From assembly GCF_030733425.1 (NCBI RefSeq), contig NZ_JASHIZ010000002.1, positions 62,001 through 126,000 of the forward strand: DNA of 64,000 nt, given 5' to 3'. Positions 41,615 through 51,846 of the stretch are shown in pieces. Position 1 is the first letter of the stretch; the number at the start of each line of letters is the position of its first letter. Position numbers and translations under genes: made by a program. Source of the DNA: Roseovarius sp. MMSF_3350. GTDB lineage: Bacteria > Pseudomonadota > Alphaproteobacteria > Rhodobacterales > Rhodobacteraceae. A model generated the notes under the pieces. That model made no database searches and was not told the DNA's origin. It saw nothing but the letters and a program-made list of their open reading frames with translations.

Positions 41615-43237
41615 TCAGTTGTTCTCTCCGGTGGTCTCGTCGTCGGTGCCTTCGGTCTCGGGCTCGGGTTCCGTGTCGGTCGTGGCCTCTGACTCCGTCT
41701 CCGTCTCCGCCTCTGTCTGTGTCTCGGGGGTGGGGTCGGCGACATCGGATGACGTTGGGCCGGTTTCTTCGCCGGAGGCCTCGGGTGTGGCCTCGGTGGC
41801 GGGCGGCTCGGCCGCGGCCTCCTCATCGGTCACGATGGTGGTTTGCTCGGCCAGCGCACCGTCGGACCATTCGCCGGTCGCCTCTTCGCCCGTGGCGTAG
41901 CGCATGGTGCCGGTGCCCTGCCGTTTGCCGTTCTCGAACGTCCCCTCGTAGACGTCGCCGTTGGTGTAGGTCGCCACGCCCTGGCCCGAGATCTCGCCGT
42001 TCCGCCACTCGCCTTCGTAGACGAAGCCGTCGGGCATGGTGATCTTGCCGGTGCCGTGGCGCTGGCCCTCGCGGAACTCGCCTACGTAGACCGTGCCGTC
42101 GGCATAGGTGGCGGTGCCCTGACCATGCCGCTGGCCATCCTGCCAAGCGCCTTCGTAGCGGTAGCCGTCAGGATAGGTCATCACGCCCTGGCCGTGGTTC
42201 TTGGCATTCTCGAACTCGCCCTCGTAGACGAGACCGTTGGGGTAGGTCGCCTTGCCCGTGCCGTCGATCACGCCACCGGACCACTCGCCCTCGTAGGTGG
42301 AGCCGTCGGGATAGGTGACCTTGCCCACGCCATTGGCGAGGTCGTCGCGAAACTGACCTTCATACACCGAGCCGTCGGGATAGGTGACGGTGCCTTCGCC
42401 AGAGATCTTGCCGGCAACCCAGGAGCCTTCGTAGCGGTAGCCGTCGGAGCCTGTGAAGGTGCCCTGTCCGTGGCGGCTGTCATCGGCAAACTCGCCCTCG
42501 TAGACATCGCCGTTGTTGTAGACCACGCGGCCCTGGCCCTCGCGGCGGCCGGCAACGAGATCGCCTTCGTAGACATCGCCGTTGGGCTGGGTGAGCTTGC
42601 CGGTGCCGTTGATCTGCCCTTCGGACCAGGTGCCTTCGTAGATCAGCCCGTCGGGCATGGTCAGCGTGCCTTCGCCGTCGCGGGCGCCGCGCTTGACCTC
42701 GCCTTCATAGACTGCACCGTCGGGGTAGGTGATGGTCGCCGTGCCTTCCTTGACGCCGTTGACCCAGTCTCCGTCGTAGATATAGCCGCCGGGGCTTTCC
42801 ATGCGGCCGCGGCCGTGGTGCTGGGCGTTGCGGAAGCCGCCCTCGTAGCGGACGCCGTTGGCATAGACCGCCACGCCCTCGCCGGTGATCTTGCCGTCTT
42901 CCCAGGTGCCCTCGTATGTGCCGCCGTCTGAGAAGGTGATCTTGCCCACGCCCTCGGGCTTGCCCTTGGCGAACTCGCCCTCGTAGACCGAGCCATTGGG
43001 GAAGCGGGCGGTGCCGGTGCCGCGGATCTCGCCATCGACCCACTCGCCGGAATATTCATAGCCGTTGGGAAGCGTATAGGTGCCGGTGCCGTGCTGAAGC
43101 CCGTTGCGGAACGTGCCCTCGTAGATGCCGCCATCGTCATACTGCTTGGTCTGGACGTCGTCCTCCTGCGCGAGGGCGGGGCCGGACAGCCCCAGCATCG
43201 CGGCGAGGACGATAGATGTGACGGTTCTGCTTTGCAT
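41615..43237 (-). CDS. Secreted MORN-repeat protein with acidic tail
   Basis: 540 residues. A signal peptide (1-24, ending GPALAQ) precedes about 18 tandem MORN repeats of 23 residues each (pattern YEGEFxxGxxxGxGxxxYPDGxV), spanning residues ~30-450. The last 65 residues are a disordered tail of Glu/Thr/Asp/Ser. MORN repeats form long beta-strand ribbons that can bind lipids or act as dimer scaffolds in eukaryotes; bacterial roles are mostly unknown. The start at 43237 has GAGTGGG upstream and is favoured because the signal peptide follows; the longer frame to 43315 has none. Transcribed divergently from nadE. Confidence 0.85.
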   Translation of the reverse strand: MQSRTVTSIVLAAMLGLSGPALAQEDDVQTKQYDDGGIYEGTFRNGLQHGTGTYTLPNGYEYSGEWVDGEIRGTGTARFPNGSVYEGEFAKGKPEGVGKITFSDGGTYEGTWEDGKITGEGVAVYANGVRYEGGFRNAQHHGRGRMESPGGYIYDGDWVNGVKEGTATITYPDGAVYEGEVKRGARDGEGTLTMPDGLIYEGTWSEGQINGTGKLTQPNGDVYEGDLVAGRREGQGRVVYNNGDVYEGEFADDSRHGQGTFTGSDGYRYEGSWVAGKISGEGTVTYPDGSVYEGQFRDDLANGVGKVTYPDGSTYEGEWSGGVIDGTGKATYPNGLVYEGEFENAKNHGQGVMTYPDGYRYEGAWQDGQRHGQGTATYADGTVYVGEFREGQRHGTGKITMPDGFVYEGEWRNGEISGQGVATYTNGDVYEGTFENGKRQGTGTMRYATGEEATGEWSDGALAEQTTIVTDEEAAAEPPATEATPEASGEETGPTSSDVADPTPETQTEAETETESEATTDTEPEPETEGTDDETTGENN

Positions 43238-43398
43238 GTCTGCCCACTCACCCCGGTTCGAGACAACCCCCCAATGGGTCCAAGAGAACGTAATTGACGC
43301 GGGCAGGGCTGACAACGGCTTTTCCCGGTTTCGGCTTTCCCTCGCGCGTCACTCTGTTAAATCGAGAGGGAGCGATGAATTGCGAGGGTTTGAGGCGC

Positions 43399-45057
43399 AT
43401 GGCGGATCGGTTTCGCGTGACATTGGCACAGCTGAACGCCACGGTGGGCGACCTTGAGGGCAACGCCGCGCTGGCGCGCAAGGCGTGGGAGGCGGGCCGC
43501 GACGCCGGGGCCGACCTTGTGGCGCTGCCCGAGATGTTCATCACCGGCTACAACACGCAGGACCTGATCAAGAAGCCGGTGTTTCACCAGGCGGCGATCG
43601 CCACGATCGAGGCGTTGGCGCAGGAGTGCGCCGTCGGCCCCGCGCTGGCAATCGGCGGTCCTGCGCTGGAAGGCGCGGAGCTTTACAATGCCTATTACAT
43701 CCTGAAGGGCGGCAGTATCACCGCCTGCGTGCTGAAGCATCACCTGCCCAACGAGACTGTGTTCGACGAGGTGAGGCTGTATGCGCAGGGCGACGTGATG
43801 GGGCCCTATGCGGTGAACGGCGTGCGCATCGGCAGCCCCATCTGCGAGGACAGCTGGCACGAGGACGTGCCCGAGACGCTGGCCGAGACGGGGGCGGAGT
43901 TTCTGCTGATCCCCAACGGGTCGCCCTACTACCGCGGCAAGCTGGAGCTTCGGCACATGTTGATGGTGAACCGGGTGGTGGAGACCGGGTTGCCGCTGAT
44001 CTACCTGAACCTGGTGGGCGCACAGGACGACCAAGTTTTCGATGGCGGTACGTTCGCGCTGAACCCCGGAGGGGGGCTGGCGGTGCAGATGCCGCTGATG
44101 CAGGAGGATATCGCGCATATCGACCTGGTGCGGGGCGACGACGGCTGGCGGATCGAGACGGGGGCGCTGGCGCATATACCCGACACGCTGGAGACGGATT
44201 ACCACGCGATGGTGCTGGCCCTGCGGGATTACATGCGCAAGACGGGGTTCGGCAAGGTGCTGCTGGGCCTGTCGGGGGGCGTGGACAGTGCGATTGTCGC
44301 GACCATCGCGGTGGATGCGCTGGGGGCGGAGAACGTTCGCTGCGTGATGCTGCCGTCGGAATATACCTCGCAAGGCTCGCTCGACGATGCCAAGGCGTGC
44401 GCAGAGGCGCTGGGCGCGCGGTATGATTTCGTGCCTATCGCCGAGGGGCGGGCGGCGATCACGAACACGCTGGCGCCGCTCTTTCAGGGGACCGACGCCG
44501 GGATCACCGAGGAGAACATCCAGTCGCGGCTTCGCGGGCTGTTGTTGATGGCGCTTTCCAACAAGTTCGGAGAGATGCTGTTGACCACCGGCAACAAGTC
44601 GGAGGTGGCGGTCGGCTATGCCACGATCTATGGCGACATGGCGGGCGGGTACAACCCGATCAAGGATCTGTACAAGACGCGGGTGTTCGATGTGTGCCGG
44701 TGGCGGAACGCCAATCACCGGGACTGGATGATGGGACCCGCGGGCGAGGTTATCCCCGGCAACATCATCACCAAGCCGCCCAGTGCGGAGCTGCGCGAGG
44801 ACCAGAAGGACAGTGACAGCCTGCCGGACTACCCGGTTCTGGACGGGATATTGCAGATCCTGGTGGACGAGGACGGGTCGATCGAGGATTGCGTCAAGGC
44901 GGGGTTCGACCGCGACGATGCGGCGCGGGTGGAGCACCTGATCTACATCAGCGAGTACAAGCGGTTCCAGTCGGCGCCGGGCACGCGGCTGTCGAAGCGG
45001 GCGTTCTGGCTGGACCGGCGTTATCCTATCGTGAACCGGTGGCGGGACGGGGGCTGA
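43399..45057 (+). CDS. nadE: Glutamine-dependent NAD+ synthetase
   Basis: 552 residues. Two domains: an N-terminal nitrilase-like glutaminase (LPEMFITGYNTQDL with Glu; LKHHLPNETVFDE with Lys; SPICEDSWHED with catalytic Cys) and a C-terminal synthetase with PPi-loop LGLSGGVDSAIVATIA. It converts deamido-NAD+ to NAD+ in the cytosol, using glutamine and ATP. All catalytic residues are in place. An ATG at 43375 with a GAGGGAG site is an alternative start adding eight residues. Confidence 0.94.
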   Translation: MADRFRVTLAQLNATVGDLEGNAALARKAWEAGRDAGADLVALPEMFITGYNTQDLIKKPVFHQAAIATIEALAQECAVGPALAIGGPALEGAELYNAYYILKGGSITACVLKHHLPNETVFDEVRLYAQGDVMGPYAVNGVRIGSPICEDSWHEDVPETLAETGAEFLLIPNGSPYYRGKLELRHMLMVNRVVETGLPLIYLNLVGAQDDQVFDGGTFALNPGGGLAVQMPLMQEDIAHIDLVRGDDGWRIETGALAHIPDTLETDYHAMVLALRDYMRKTGFGKVLLGLSGGVDSAIVATIAVDALGAENVRCVMLPSEYTSQGSLDDAKACAEALGARYDFVPIAEGRAAITNTLAPLFQGTDAGITEENIQSRLRGLLLMALSNKFGEMLLTTGNKSEVAVGYATIYGDMAGGYNPIKDLYKTRVFDVCRWRNANHRDWMMGPAGEVIPGNIITKPPSAELREDQKDSDSLPDYPVLDGILQILVDEDGSIEDCVKAGFDRDDAARVEHLIYISEYKRFQSAPGTRLSKRAFWLDRRYPIVNRWRDGG

Positions 45058-45096
45058 CGCCGCCGGTTTCGCGTGGTCCAGAGGTGTCTGTTACGG

Positions 45097-45121
45097 CCCG
45101 CGCATTGTTCTTTTGCGCGGG
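45097..45121 (+). terminator. Terminator after nadE
   Basis: CCCGCGCA (45097-45104) pairs with TGCGCGGG (45114-45121) across a T-rich loop. It lies 40 bases beyond the nadE stop and is followed by ACCTTGATTTG. Confidence 0.55.
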
Positions 45122-45187
45122 ACCTTGATTTGACACGTTTTTTCACCCGCGGCGGAGCTGGGCGACGACTAAGAGACGATCGGAAAC

Positions 45188-45628
45188 ATGACTGTCACGC
45201 TGGATGGCGAGACGATGGAGGTGGTCATTCCCTATGACGTCGAGCGCGAGCGGGCTTATGCGAAGCAGCGGATGATTGTGGGCGCGTCGCTGTCGATCAA
45301 TGCCGTGGGGCGCATGGTCGACGAGGACGGCACGCCCGGACGCCCGATGGTGCAGGTCACGCTGCTGGAGCAGGGCGGCGAGATGCGGTTGCTTTCGGCG
45401 GAGATCTTTGACGACCAGGGCTATGACGCGCCGTTGGCGATGGGGGCTGATGGCGGCGACGGCACGCTGACCGCTCACGAGATGACCGGGGACAACGTTG
45501 TGACGGCGACTGTCGAGGGCAGTTTCCTGCGGCTTACGGGCTATACGGACGAGCCGCGCGTGGCCGACGGGGCGGCGCCGGTGGCGGCGACGATCCGCTA
45601 CGAAGTGGCGCTGGCACCGCTGGAGTGA
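45188..45628 (+). CDS. Conserved-looking hypothetical protein
   Basis: 146 residues, no signal peptide or membrane helix, acidic. It opens MTVTLDGETMEVVIPYDVER and ends in a beta-rich part (VVTATVEGSFLRLTGYTDEP, AATIRYEVALAPLE). Predicted as an all-beta protein. I recognise no domain. Codon usage matches the flanking core genes. A ribosome site is not obvious. It marks the end of the core-like region before a gene-poor stretch. Confidence 0.6.
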   Translation: MTVTLDGETMEVVIPYDVERERAYAKQRMIVGASLSINAVGRMVDEDGTPGRPMVQVTLLEQGGEMRLLSAEIFDDQGYDAPLAMGADGGDGTLTAHEMTGDNVVTATVEGSFLRLTGYTDEPRVADGAAPVAATIRYEVALAPLE

Positions 45629-46180
45629 GGGGCGACGGTGGCCTGCTCATGAGCGGTTTGGCCTGGGAGCCGAGGGCGCTGGCGCCATCGGAGGCCGTGC
45701 CTCGAGAACTGGGTCAGGCCGGCGATGGGGTGGTTGGCTGCGAACCACGGCCGGGAACCCGCCATTGCTGCCAGCATGTCAACGAGCGGCGCTTCCTGGG
45801 ATCTGGTTGCCGACTTGGGAAAGATTGTCGCTGAGGCTGGCACGCTTCGCCGAGACGCACATCGCGGGATGCAACGTCGGTGCCCCTGACATTGCCATTG
45901 TCGTTAATTCTTGCCCGATGATCCGGGTTTGCAGCATGAACACCGCAATATCGGCGCTTGCGCAGCAAGTCCTGCGACGCAGGCCTCGAGCGCGCCAGCT
46001 AGGGTGAGTGAACTGCGCCAGCCGACAATCGGCAACGACACTCCATCCTCGGCGTCGAATACCCAACCGTACTTCGCGGCGCCTTGGCGATTGACGCACC
46101 CGCGGCTGTTGCCTCACCGGCGATTGCGGTCAGCCTGGCGGCCCGGCAACGACACGCATCCTGAAAGCGAGGAAAGCATA
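45629..46180. other. Gene-poor junction, no supported gene
   Basis: 552 bases where only short overlapping frames occur in several directions and none shows a family motif or ribosome site. Composition is less GC-biased at third positions than in the neighbours. Probably decayed DNA at the edge of the accessory segment. The last 25 bases carry the GAGGAAAG site and presumably the promoter of the molybdenum hydroxylase pair. Confidence 0.45.
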
Positions 46181-46639
46181 ATGATCACCCTTACCGTGAA
46201 CGGAACGGAGCACAGTTTCGATGGCGACCGCGAAATGCCATTGCTGTGGTATCTGCGCGACGAACTGGGACTGACCGGTACCAAGTTCGGCTGCGGCATG
46301 GCCCAATGCGGCGCCTGCACGATCCATCTGGACGGCTATGCGACCTTCGCCTGCATCACTCCCATCTCGATGGCCGAAGGTTCCGACGTGAGCACCATCG
46401 AGGGTCTGACCGAGAACGGCGATCATCCGGTGCAGGTGGCCTGGCGCGATCTGAACGTGTCGCAATGCGGATACTGCCAAGCCGGGCAGATCATGCAGGC
46501 GGCGGCGCTGGTCGATTCCACGCCCGAGCCGACTGACGAAGACATTGACGCGGTGATGAGCGCGAACCTCTGCCGCTGCGGCACTTATCCGCGCATACGG
46601 GCCGCGATCAAGCAGGCCGCACAGGCGAGGACAAAATGA
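46181..46639 (+). CDS. 2Fe-2S subunit of a molybdenum hydroxylase (isoquinoline 1-oxidoreductase alpha type)
   Basis: 152 residues. Two 2Fe-2S clusters: the plant-type motif [20 protein letters not shown] and the helical-domain motif [15 protein letters not shown] with [15 protein letters not shown]. This is the small-subunit pattern of the xanthine oxidase family, closest to IorA-type membrane/periplasm-associated two-subunit enzymes. GAGGAAAG precedes the ATG. Its stop overlaps the next start by four bases. No FAD subunit gene is adjacent, as expected for the IorAB type. Confidence 0.92.
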   Translation: MITLTVNGTEHSFDGDREMPLLWYLRDELGLTGTKFGCGMAQCGACTIHLDGYATFACITPISMAEGSDVSTIEGLTENGDHPVQVAWRDLNVSQCGYCQAGQIMQAAALVDSTPEPTDEDIDAVMSANLCRCGTYPRIRAAIKQAAQARTK

Positions 46640-48924
46640 TGCAAACAACCCGCATTGCGAATGTCAGCCGCCGTTCTTTGTTGCTGGGCCTGGGTGCCGG
46701 CAGTCTTGTTCTGGCCGTGGGCCTGGCCGCCCGCGGTCTCGCGCAGGAGGCGTCTGCCGAGTTCGGCGCCGATGCGATGCCGAACGGATGGCGCGACGAC
46801 CCCAACGTCTTTGTCTCGATCGACGAGGCCGGCATCGTCACCGTGACCATCCACCGCGCCGAAATGGGACAGGGGGTGCGTACCTCGATTGCCATGGTCG
46901 TGGCCGAGGAGTTGGAGGCGGACTGGGACAAAGTCCGCGTGACCCAGGCCCCGGGCGACGAGTCGCGCTTTGGCAACCAGGACACCGACGGATCGCGCAG
47001 CCTGCGCCATTTCTTCGATCCCATGCGCCGTGCCGGGGCCTCGGCCCGTGCAATGCTGGAACAGGCCGCTGCCGATGCCTGGGATGTGCCCGTGGCCGAG
47101 GTGCGCGCCGAGGGGCACTTTGTGCGCCACGAGGGATCGGACCGCCGCATGGGCTATGGCGAACTGGCCGCCGCCGCCGCCGCCCTGCCAGTTCCCGACC
47201 GCGAGGGGGTGCGCCTGAAGGATCCGGCAACCTTCCACTATGTTGGGAAAGGCGACATCGGGCTGGTCGACAACAATGACATAACGCGCGGTACGGCGAC
47301 CTACGGGATCGATGTCCGCCGCGAGGGGATGCTCTATGCGGTCATCGCCCGCCCGCCGGTCTTTGGCGGTCGCATCTCCAGCGTGGATGAAAGCGCCGCC
47401 CTGCAGGTGGCCGGAGTCGAACGGGTCGTCCGTCTGGACCCGCCCGCAATCCCCGCCGAGTTCCGGCCGCTGGGTGGCGTGGCGGTCATCGCCCGCAGCA
47501 CCTGGGCCGCGATCAAGGGCCGCGAGGCACTGGTCATCGAATGGGATGACGGGCCCCATGGCAGCTATTCCTCGGAAGAGTATAAAACCGAGCTTGAGGC
47601 GGCGGTGCAGACCAGCGACGGCAAGCTGATCCTGAACCGGGGCGATGTCGAGACCGCGCTGACCGCGGCGCCGACCCGGGTGGTGGCGGAATACTACATC
47701 CCCCATCTGGCGCAGGCGCCGATGGAGCCGCCCGCCGCCGTGGCCGATGTCCGTGACGGAACCTGCGAGGTCTGGGCCTGCGTGCAGGCTCCCCAGGTCA
47801 CGCGTCTACGTCTGGCGGAACAGATGGAGTTGCCCGAGGAGGACGTGACGGTGAACGTCACGCTGCTGGGCGGCGGTTTCGGGCGCAAGTCCAAGCCCGA
47901 TTTCGTGCTGGAGGCCGCGATCCTCAGCCGCGAGATGGGGACCCCGGTCAAACTGACCTGGACGCGCGAGGACGATCTGCATCACAGCTACTATCACACC
48001 GTTTCGGTCGAGCGGCTGGAAGCGGGGCTGGACCATGCCGGCAAGGCCGTCGCTTGGCTGCACCGCACCGCCGCCCCCACGATCGGGTCGATCTTCGCCC
48101 CCGATCCGAAGGAGAAGTTGCCCTTTGAGCTGGGAATGGGCCTGACCAACATGCCGCTGGACATCCCCAATGTCCGGGCCGAAAACCCGCAGGCCCCGGC
48201 CCACGTGCGGATCGGATGGTATCGGTCGGTGTCCAACATCCCGCATGCCTTTGCCATCCAGTCGTTTATCGCGGAATTGGCCGATGCGGCGGGCCGCGAT
48301 CCTCGCGACTATCTGCTCGAGGTGATCGGGCCCGCCCGCCTGATCGACCCGAGCGAGATCGGCGATGTCTGGAACTATGGCGAGAACCCCGACCGCTATC
48401 CCATCGACACGGGTCGCCTGCGCAAGGTGACCGAGACGGTGGCAGAGGCAATCGGATGGGGCCGCGAGATGCGTTCGGGCCGGGGCTTGGGACTGGCGGC
48501 GCATTACAGCTTCGCCAGCCATGTCGCCGTGGCAGCCGAGGTCGATGTCAAGGACGGCGAGGTGCATATACCGCGGGTCGAGATCGCCATCGACTGCGGC
48601 GCAAATGTAAACCCCGACCGCATCCGCTCGCAGATGGAAGGCGCGGTGGTCATGGGTGTGGGTCAGGCCCTCACGACCGAAATGACATTTCATGACGGGC
48701 GTGCGCAGCAAGGCAATTTCGACAGCTATCTGATCCCGCGCATGGAGGTCGCGCCACGCGAGATAAACGTGCATCTGGCGTCCTCGGGCGGCTACGATCA
48801 GCCCCTGGGGGGTGTGGGCGAACCGGGCTTGCCTCCAGTGGTCCCGGCCATCACAAATGCCATTTTCGCCGCCACCGGGCATCGCATCCGCCGCCTGCCG
48901 GTGGCCGATCAACTCCGCAGTTGA
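46636..48924 (+). CDS. Molybdopterin subunit of a molybdenum hydroxylase (isoquinoline 1-oxidoreductase beta type)
   Basis: 762 residues. A Tat signal ([19 protein letters not shown]) exports the folded complex, carrying the 2Fe-2S subunit along. Molybdopterin motifs include [38 protein letters not shown] and the C-terminal [19 protein letters not shown], whose Glu is the catalytic base. The family hydroxylates N-heterocycles or aldehydes and passes electrons to cytochrome c; the substrate here is not known. Cofactor insertion helpers (XdhC-like) are not in the window. Confidence 0.92.
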   Translation: MMQTTRIANVSRRSLLLGLGAGSLVLAVGLAARGLAQEASAEFGADAMPNGWRDDPNVFVSIDEAGIVTVTIHRAEMGQGVRTSIAMVVAEELEADWDKVRVTQAPGDESRFGNQDTDGSRSLRHFFDPMRRAGASARAMLEQAAADAWDVPVAEVRAEGHFVRHEGSDRRMGYGELAAAAAALPVPDREGVRLKDPATFHYVGKGDIGLVDNNDITRGTATYGIDVRREGMLYAVIARPPVFGGRISSVDESAALQVAGVERVVRLDPPAIPAEFRPLGGVAVIARSTWAAIKGREALVIEWDDGPHGSYSSEEYKTELEAAVQTSDGKLILNRGDVETALTAAPTRVVAEYYIPHLAQAPMEPPAAVADVRDGTCEVWACVQAPQVTRLRLAEQMELPEEDVTVNVTLLGGGFGRKSKPDFVLEAAILSREMGTPVKLTWTREDDLHHSYYHTVSVERLEAGLDHAGKAVAWLHRTAAPTIGSIFAPDPKEKLPFELGMGLTNMPLDIPNVRAENPQAPAHVRIGWYRSVSNIPHAFAIQSFIAELADAAGRDPRDYLLEVIGPARLIDPSEIGDVWNYGENPDRYPIDTGRLRKVTETVAEAIGWGREMRSGRGLGLAAHYSFASHVAVAAEVDVKDGEVHIPRVEIAIDCGANVNPDRIRSQMEGAVVMGVGQALTTEMTFHDGRAQQGNFDSYLIPRMEVAPREINVHLASSGGYDQPLGGVGEPGLPPVVPAITNAIFAATGHRIRRLPVADQLRS

Positions 48925-49003
48925 GGTGGCGATGCGGAAAATGGATTGAAAACCACGATTTTCAAAGTCTTCGGCGTTTACGGGCGAAAGGCGACAGTCG
49001 ACG

Positions 49004-50371
49004 TCAGTTCAGATCTCCAAACAGCGTCGGCAGGAGTTCGGAGACAGTGGGGTGGATCGGCACCGCCCGCACCAGGCTGTCCGCCGGAATGCCGGCGGTC
49101 ATCAGGTCGAGAACCCCGTGGATCGCCTCGTCACCGCCGGGGCCGAGTATCGCGGCGCCGAGTATCGCGCCCGTATCAGCGTCGACGACCGCTTTCATCA
49201 ACCCCTGCGTCTCGCCCTTTTCGACGGCGCGGCCAACGCGGGTCATCGGGCGGGTGGCGGTCCGAACCCTGTGTCCGGCGGAACGCGCCTGCGCCTCGGT
49301 CAGGCCCGCCCGCCCGAGCGGCGGGTCGATGTAAAGGGCGTAACCCGGCACCCGGTCCGAGACCTTGCGGTCGGCACCCTCGAGGAGGTTCGCAGCGACG
49401 ATTTCATAGTCGTTCCAACTGGTATGCGTGAAGGCGCCCCGGCCATTGCAATCGCCGAGCGCCCAGATGCCGGACACCGCGGTTTCCAGCCGCTCGTTCA
49501 CCGGCACGAAGCCGCGCGCATCGGTGGAAAGGCCCGCGGCGTCCAGGCCGAGGTCGTCGGTGTTGGGCGTCCGGCCGACCGCGAGCAGCACATCCGTCCC
49601 GTGCACCTCGGGCGCACCCTCGGCACAGCCTATGTGAACGCAGACACCCTCGGGGCCCGGAGCGAGTTTTATGCAGTCCGCGTCAAGCCGTACCTGGATG
49701 CCCTCTGCCTCCAGTATGCCCCGTATCGCTTCCGACACTTCCGGATCTTCGCGCGGGATCAGTGCCGGTGCGCGCTCGACGACCGTCACCTCGGCGCCGA
49801 AGCGGCGATACATCTGCGCGAATTCGAGACCGATGTAACTTCCGCCGACAATCACCAGGTGCTTGGGCACGCGGTCGAGTTCGAGGATCGTGGTGCTGGT
49901 GAGGTGCGGCAACTCGTTCATGCCGGGTATATCCGGCCGGGAGGGACGGGCGCCGACATTGAGAAATATCCGGGGTGCGTTCAGGATCTCGCCATCCACC
50001 TCGACCGACCCCGGCGCCACAAACCGAGCCTGTCCTCGGAACAGCGTCAGGCCCTCCATTCCGGTCAACCAGGACTCGAGTCCGTCGCGCGAGGCCCCGA
50101 CGACGCTGCGCATCCGCGCCCGAACCTGGTGCATGTCGACCTGCGGCGGCGTGGTGCCGATGCCAAACTCCGCTGCCCGCCGAACCACATGCGCGGTACG
50201 CGCGGAGGCCACGAGGGTCTTGGTCGGCGTACATCCGGCATTCACACATGTGCCGCCGACGCGCTTTCGCTCGATCAGCGCGACGCTCATTCCGGCTGCC
50301 GTCAGACGCGCTGCAAGAGGCGGGCCCGCCTGGCCGGAGCCGACGATCACGGCATCGAATGAACGGGTCAC
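49004..50371 (-). CDS. Class I pyridine nucleotide-disulfide oxidoreductase (mercuric-reductase-like)
   Basis: 455 residues with a GTG start. FAD site FDAVIVGSGQAGPPLAARL, redox pair GGTCVNAGCTPTKT (CxxxxC), NAD(P) site LVIVGGSYIGLEFAQMYRRFG, second FAD site GIWALGDCNGRGAFTHTS and the active-site HPTVSE at the end. This fits the FAD-containing oxidoreductases related to MerA and dihydrolipoamide dehydrogenase. There is no N-terminal HMA domain or terminal CysCys, so it is not a true mercuric reductase. The long upstream frame lacks any family match and is not included. A 47-residue frame precedes it on the same strand. Confidence 0.85.
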   Translation of the reverse strand: MTRSFDAVIVGSGQAGPPLAARLTAAGMSVALIERKRVGGTCVNAGCTPTKTLVASARTAHVVRRAAEFGIGTTPPQVDMHQVRARMRSVVGASRDGLESWLTGMEGLTLFRGQARFVAPGSVEVDGEILNAPRIFLNVGARPSRPDIPGMNELPHLTSTTILELDRVPKHLVIVGGSYIGLEFAQMYRRFGAEVTVVERAPALIPREDPEVSEAIRGILEAEGIQVRLDADCIKLAPGPEGVCVHIGCAEGAPEVHGTDVLLAVGRTPNTDDLGLDAAGLSTDARGFVPVNERLETAVSGIWALGDCNGRGAFTHTSWNDYEIVAANLLEGADRKVSDRVPGYALYIDPPLGRAGLTEAQARSAGHRVRTATRPMTRVGRAVEKGETQGLMKAVVDADTGAILGAAILGPGGDEAIHGVLDLMTAGIPADSLVRAVPIHPTVSELLPTLFGDLN

Positions 50372-50375
50372 ACCG

Positions 50376-50519
50376 TCACCGCCCGGCCAAAGCAGCAGGG
50401 ATCGTCCTGACGAGTTCGACCAACAGATCGGACCGGTCGCTCGGCAACTGCGGGTGCCGCACTGTAGCAGGCGCCCGATGCAGTTCGGCCGCCTGGCTGA
50501 AACGGGAGACGCGCCGCAT
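50376..50519 (-). CDS. Candidate 47-residue leader protein
   Basis: 48 codons starting at an ATG with TAGGAG eight bases upstream, a better site than that of the next gene. The product is basic (MRRVSRFSQAAELHRAP...) with a helical C-terminus (DLLVELVRTIPAALAGR). Its stop is four bases before the oxidoreductase GTG start, so it may drive coupled translation. No family recognised. Confidence 0.4.
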   Translation of the reverse strand: MRRVSRFSQAAELHRAPATVRHPQLPSDRSDLLVELVRTIPAALAGR

Positions 50520-50586
50520 CGTTCAACTCCTATTTCGGCAAGTTGCGCCGTGGCACGATAGAGCCGAATCGGCGAAGCGCCAATAG

Positions 50587-51846
50587 GTGGGGAGCATTGC
50601 CCTTCCATGGCGTCGGATCGCCCCCGTCTCGTCACCGGCCTGCAGCCGCACCGCACCCAGCGTCTGGCTGATCGGCATTCCACAAAGTCGCCGCGTGGCG
50701 CTTCACGCGGGGATCGTGCGAATCCACGACGAGGGGAGCAGCGCGAGAGGTCTCGACGACGCGGTTCTCGCACGCCACGCGGAATGCGGGCAGCTCCCGG
50801 ATCGCGCAATAGAGTTCGCGATGCGCGCCGCAAGGTCTGCTGCTGAACGATCCTCCTACGCGCTGGCAAACCGGATGACGGACATCGCGCTGCGCGCCAT
50901 ATCGGGTTCTCCGTCAAGCGATGACGTGTTGAGGCTTGAGGCCGACATTCTGACATGGCGGCGGGCGCTGTTGTGGCGCTTGGCGCAGAAGAAACGGATG
51001 GTGGCTGGCCTCGAACAGGCCGAGACGATCGCGCGGAAACTGGGCAATGACCTGCGGCTTGCGCATATCTCGATCCACCGCGCCTATATCCATTCTGCTA
51101 CAGGGCAAGATGTGGGCGGCCAGGACAGCTATTGTCGAACACCTCGACGCCTGGGACGATAGGCGGCACGCCCTCGACGGGATGATCCATACGCGTTTCG
51201 TGATGCTTCAGTTCCACCTTGCGCGCATCCACGCGGCCCTTGGGAACGGGGCGGCCGCTTGGGCCCATGTCGAAAGCTGCGCTACGACCGCGATGGGAAA
51301 ACCCCACCTCGTAGACCGCATGATTGCCTGCCGCGCGGTCGCGGCGGTCTGTGCGATGGTCGGCGATACCGAAAGGCGATGCAGGCGTCTACAACGGCGC
51401 ACGCAATCGCCAAAAAAGCCGAATTGCCTGCCTTCATTGCATGGACCGAGGCAGAATTGGCCGAACTTGCGTTGAACTCCGAAAACCCGGAACCGGCCGC
51501 CAAGACGTTGCAACGACTCCTGCAGTCTGAGGAACAAAGGCTTGCAACCATAGCTAAGATCAGTGCGCGAGCCGCGCTCGCCTGCGCAGCGCCCCACCAT
51601 GACGCCGGATCAATTGCGATCCTCCGGAAGGTTCTCGCCGAAGCAGACGCGGTGGACTTGCCTTTGATACGGATGAAGCTCCTGCGTGAAATGGCGTCGC
51701 GCCTGCAAGATCAAGCCCCCGATGAAGCCGCCGTCCTGACCAAGTCGGCAGATCGCATCGTCGCGCAAGAGGGCTACGCGACCGCCCTCCTGCCGATCGA
51801 GGCGTGCGTCACTCACATGATCGAAGGGCTCGGAAGGCCTGGATGA
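50587..51846 (+). pseudogene. Broken TPR region of a cyclase/ATPase-type regulator
   Basis: Reads as the C-terminal TPR part of an adenylate-cyclase/AAA-ATPase-like protein: HAECGQLPDRAIEFAMRAA and SYALANRMTDIALRAI in one frame, then DAWDDRRHALDGMIHTRF in the next frame from about 51110, then back to the first frame near 51380 with AYAI-like HAIAKKAELPAFIAWTEAELAELAL. There are two compensating shifts and no N-terminal domains. In the first and third segments the helical repeat pattern is good. The upstream part (50520-50690) has no coding signal. Most likely decaying remnant. Confidence 0.65.

Noticed and set aside
41615-43237. Tandem DNA repeats as a possible CRISPR or satellite
   Set aside because: The 69-base period is the coding period of the 23-residue MORN repeat and the copies diverge at third codon positions.
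43357-44937. 526-codon minus-strand frame
   Set aside because: Antisense to nadE, whose catalytic residues are all present.
46181-48924. Carbon monoxide dehydrogenase
   Set aside because: There is no FAD subunit, and the large subunit has a Tat signal and IorB-like motifs instead of the CoxL active-site loop.
49004-50956. Long N-terminal extension of the disulfide oxidoreductase
   Set aside because: The extra 195 residues are Arg/Cys/Pro-rich without a domain, and the FAD motif begins just after the GTG at 50371.
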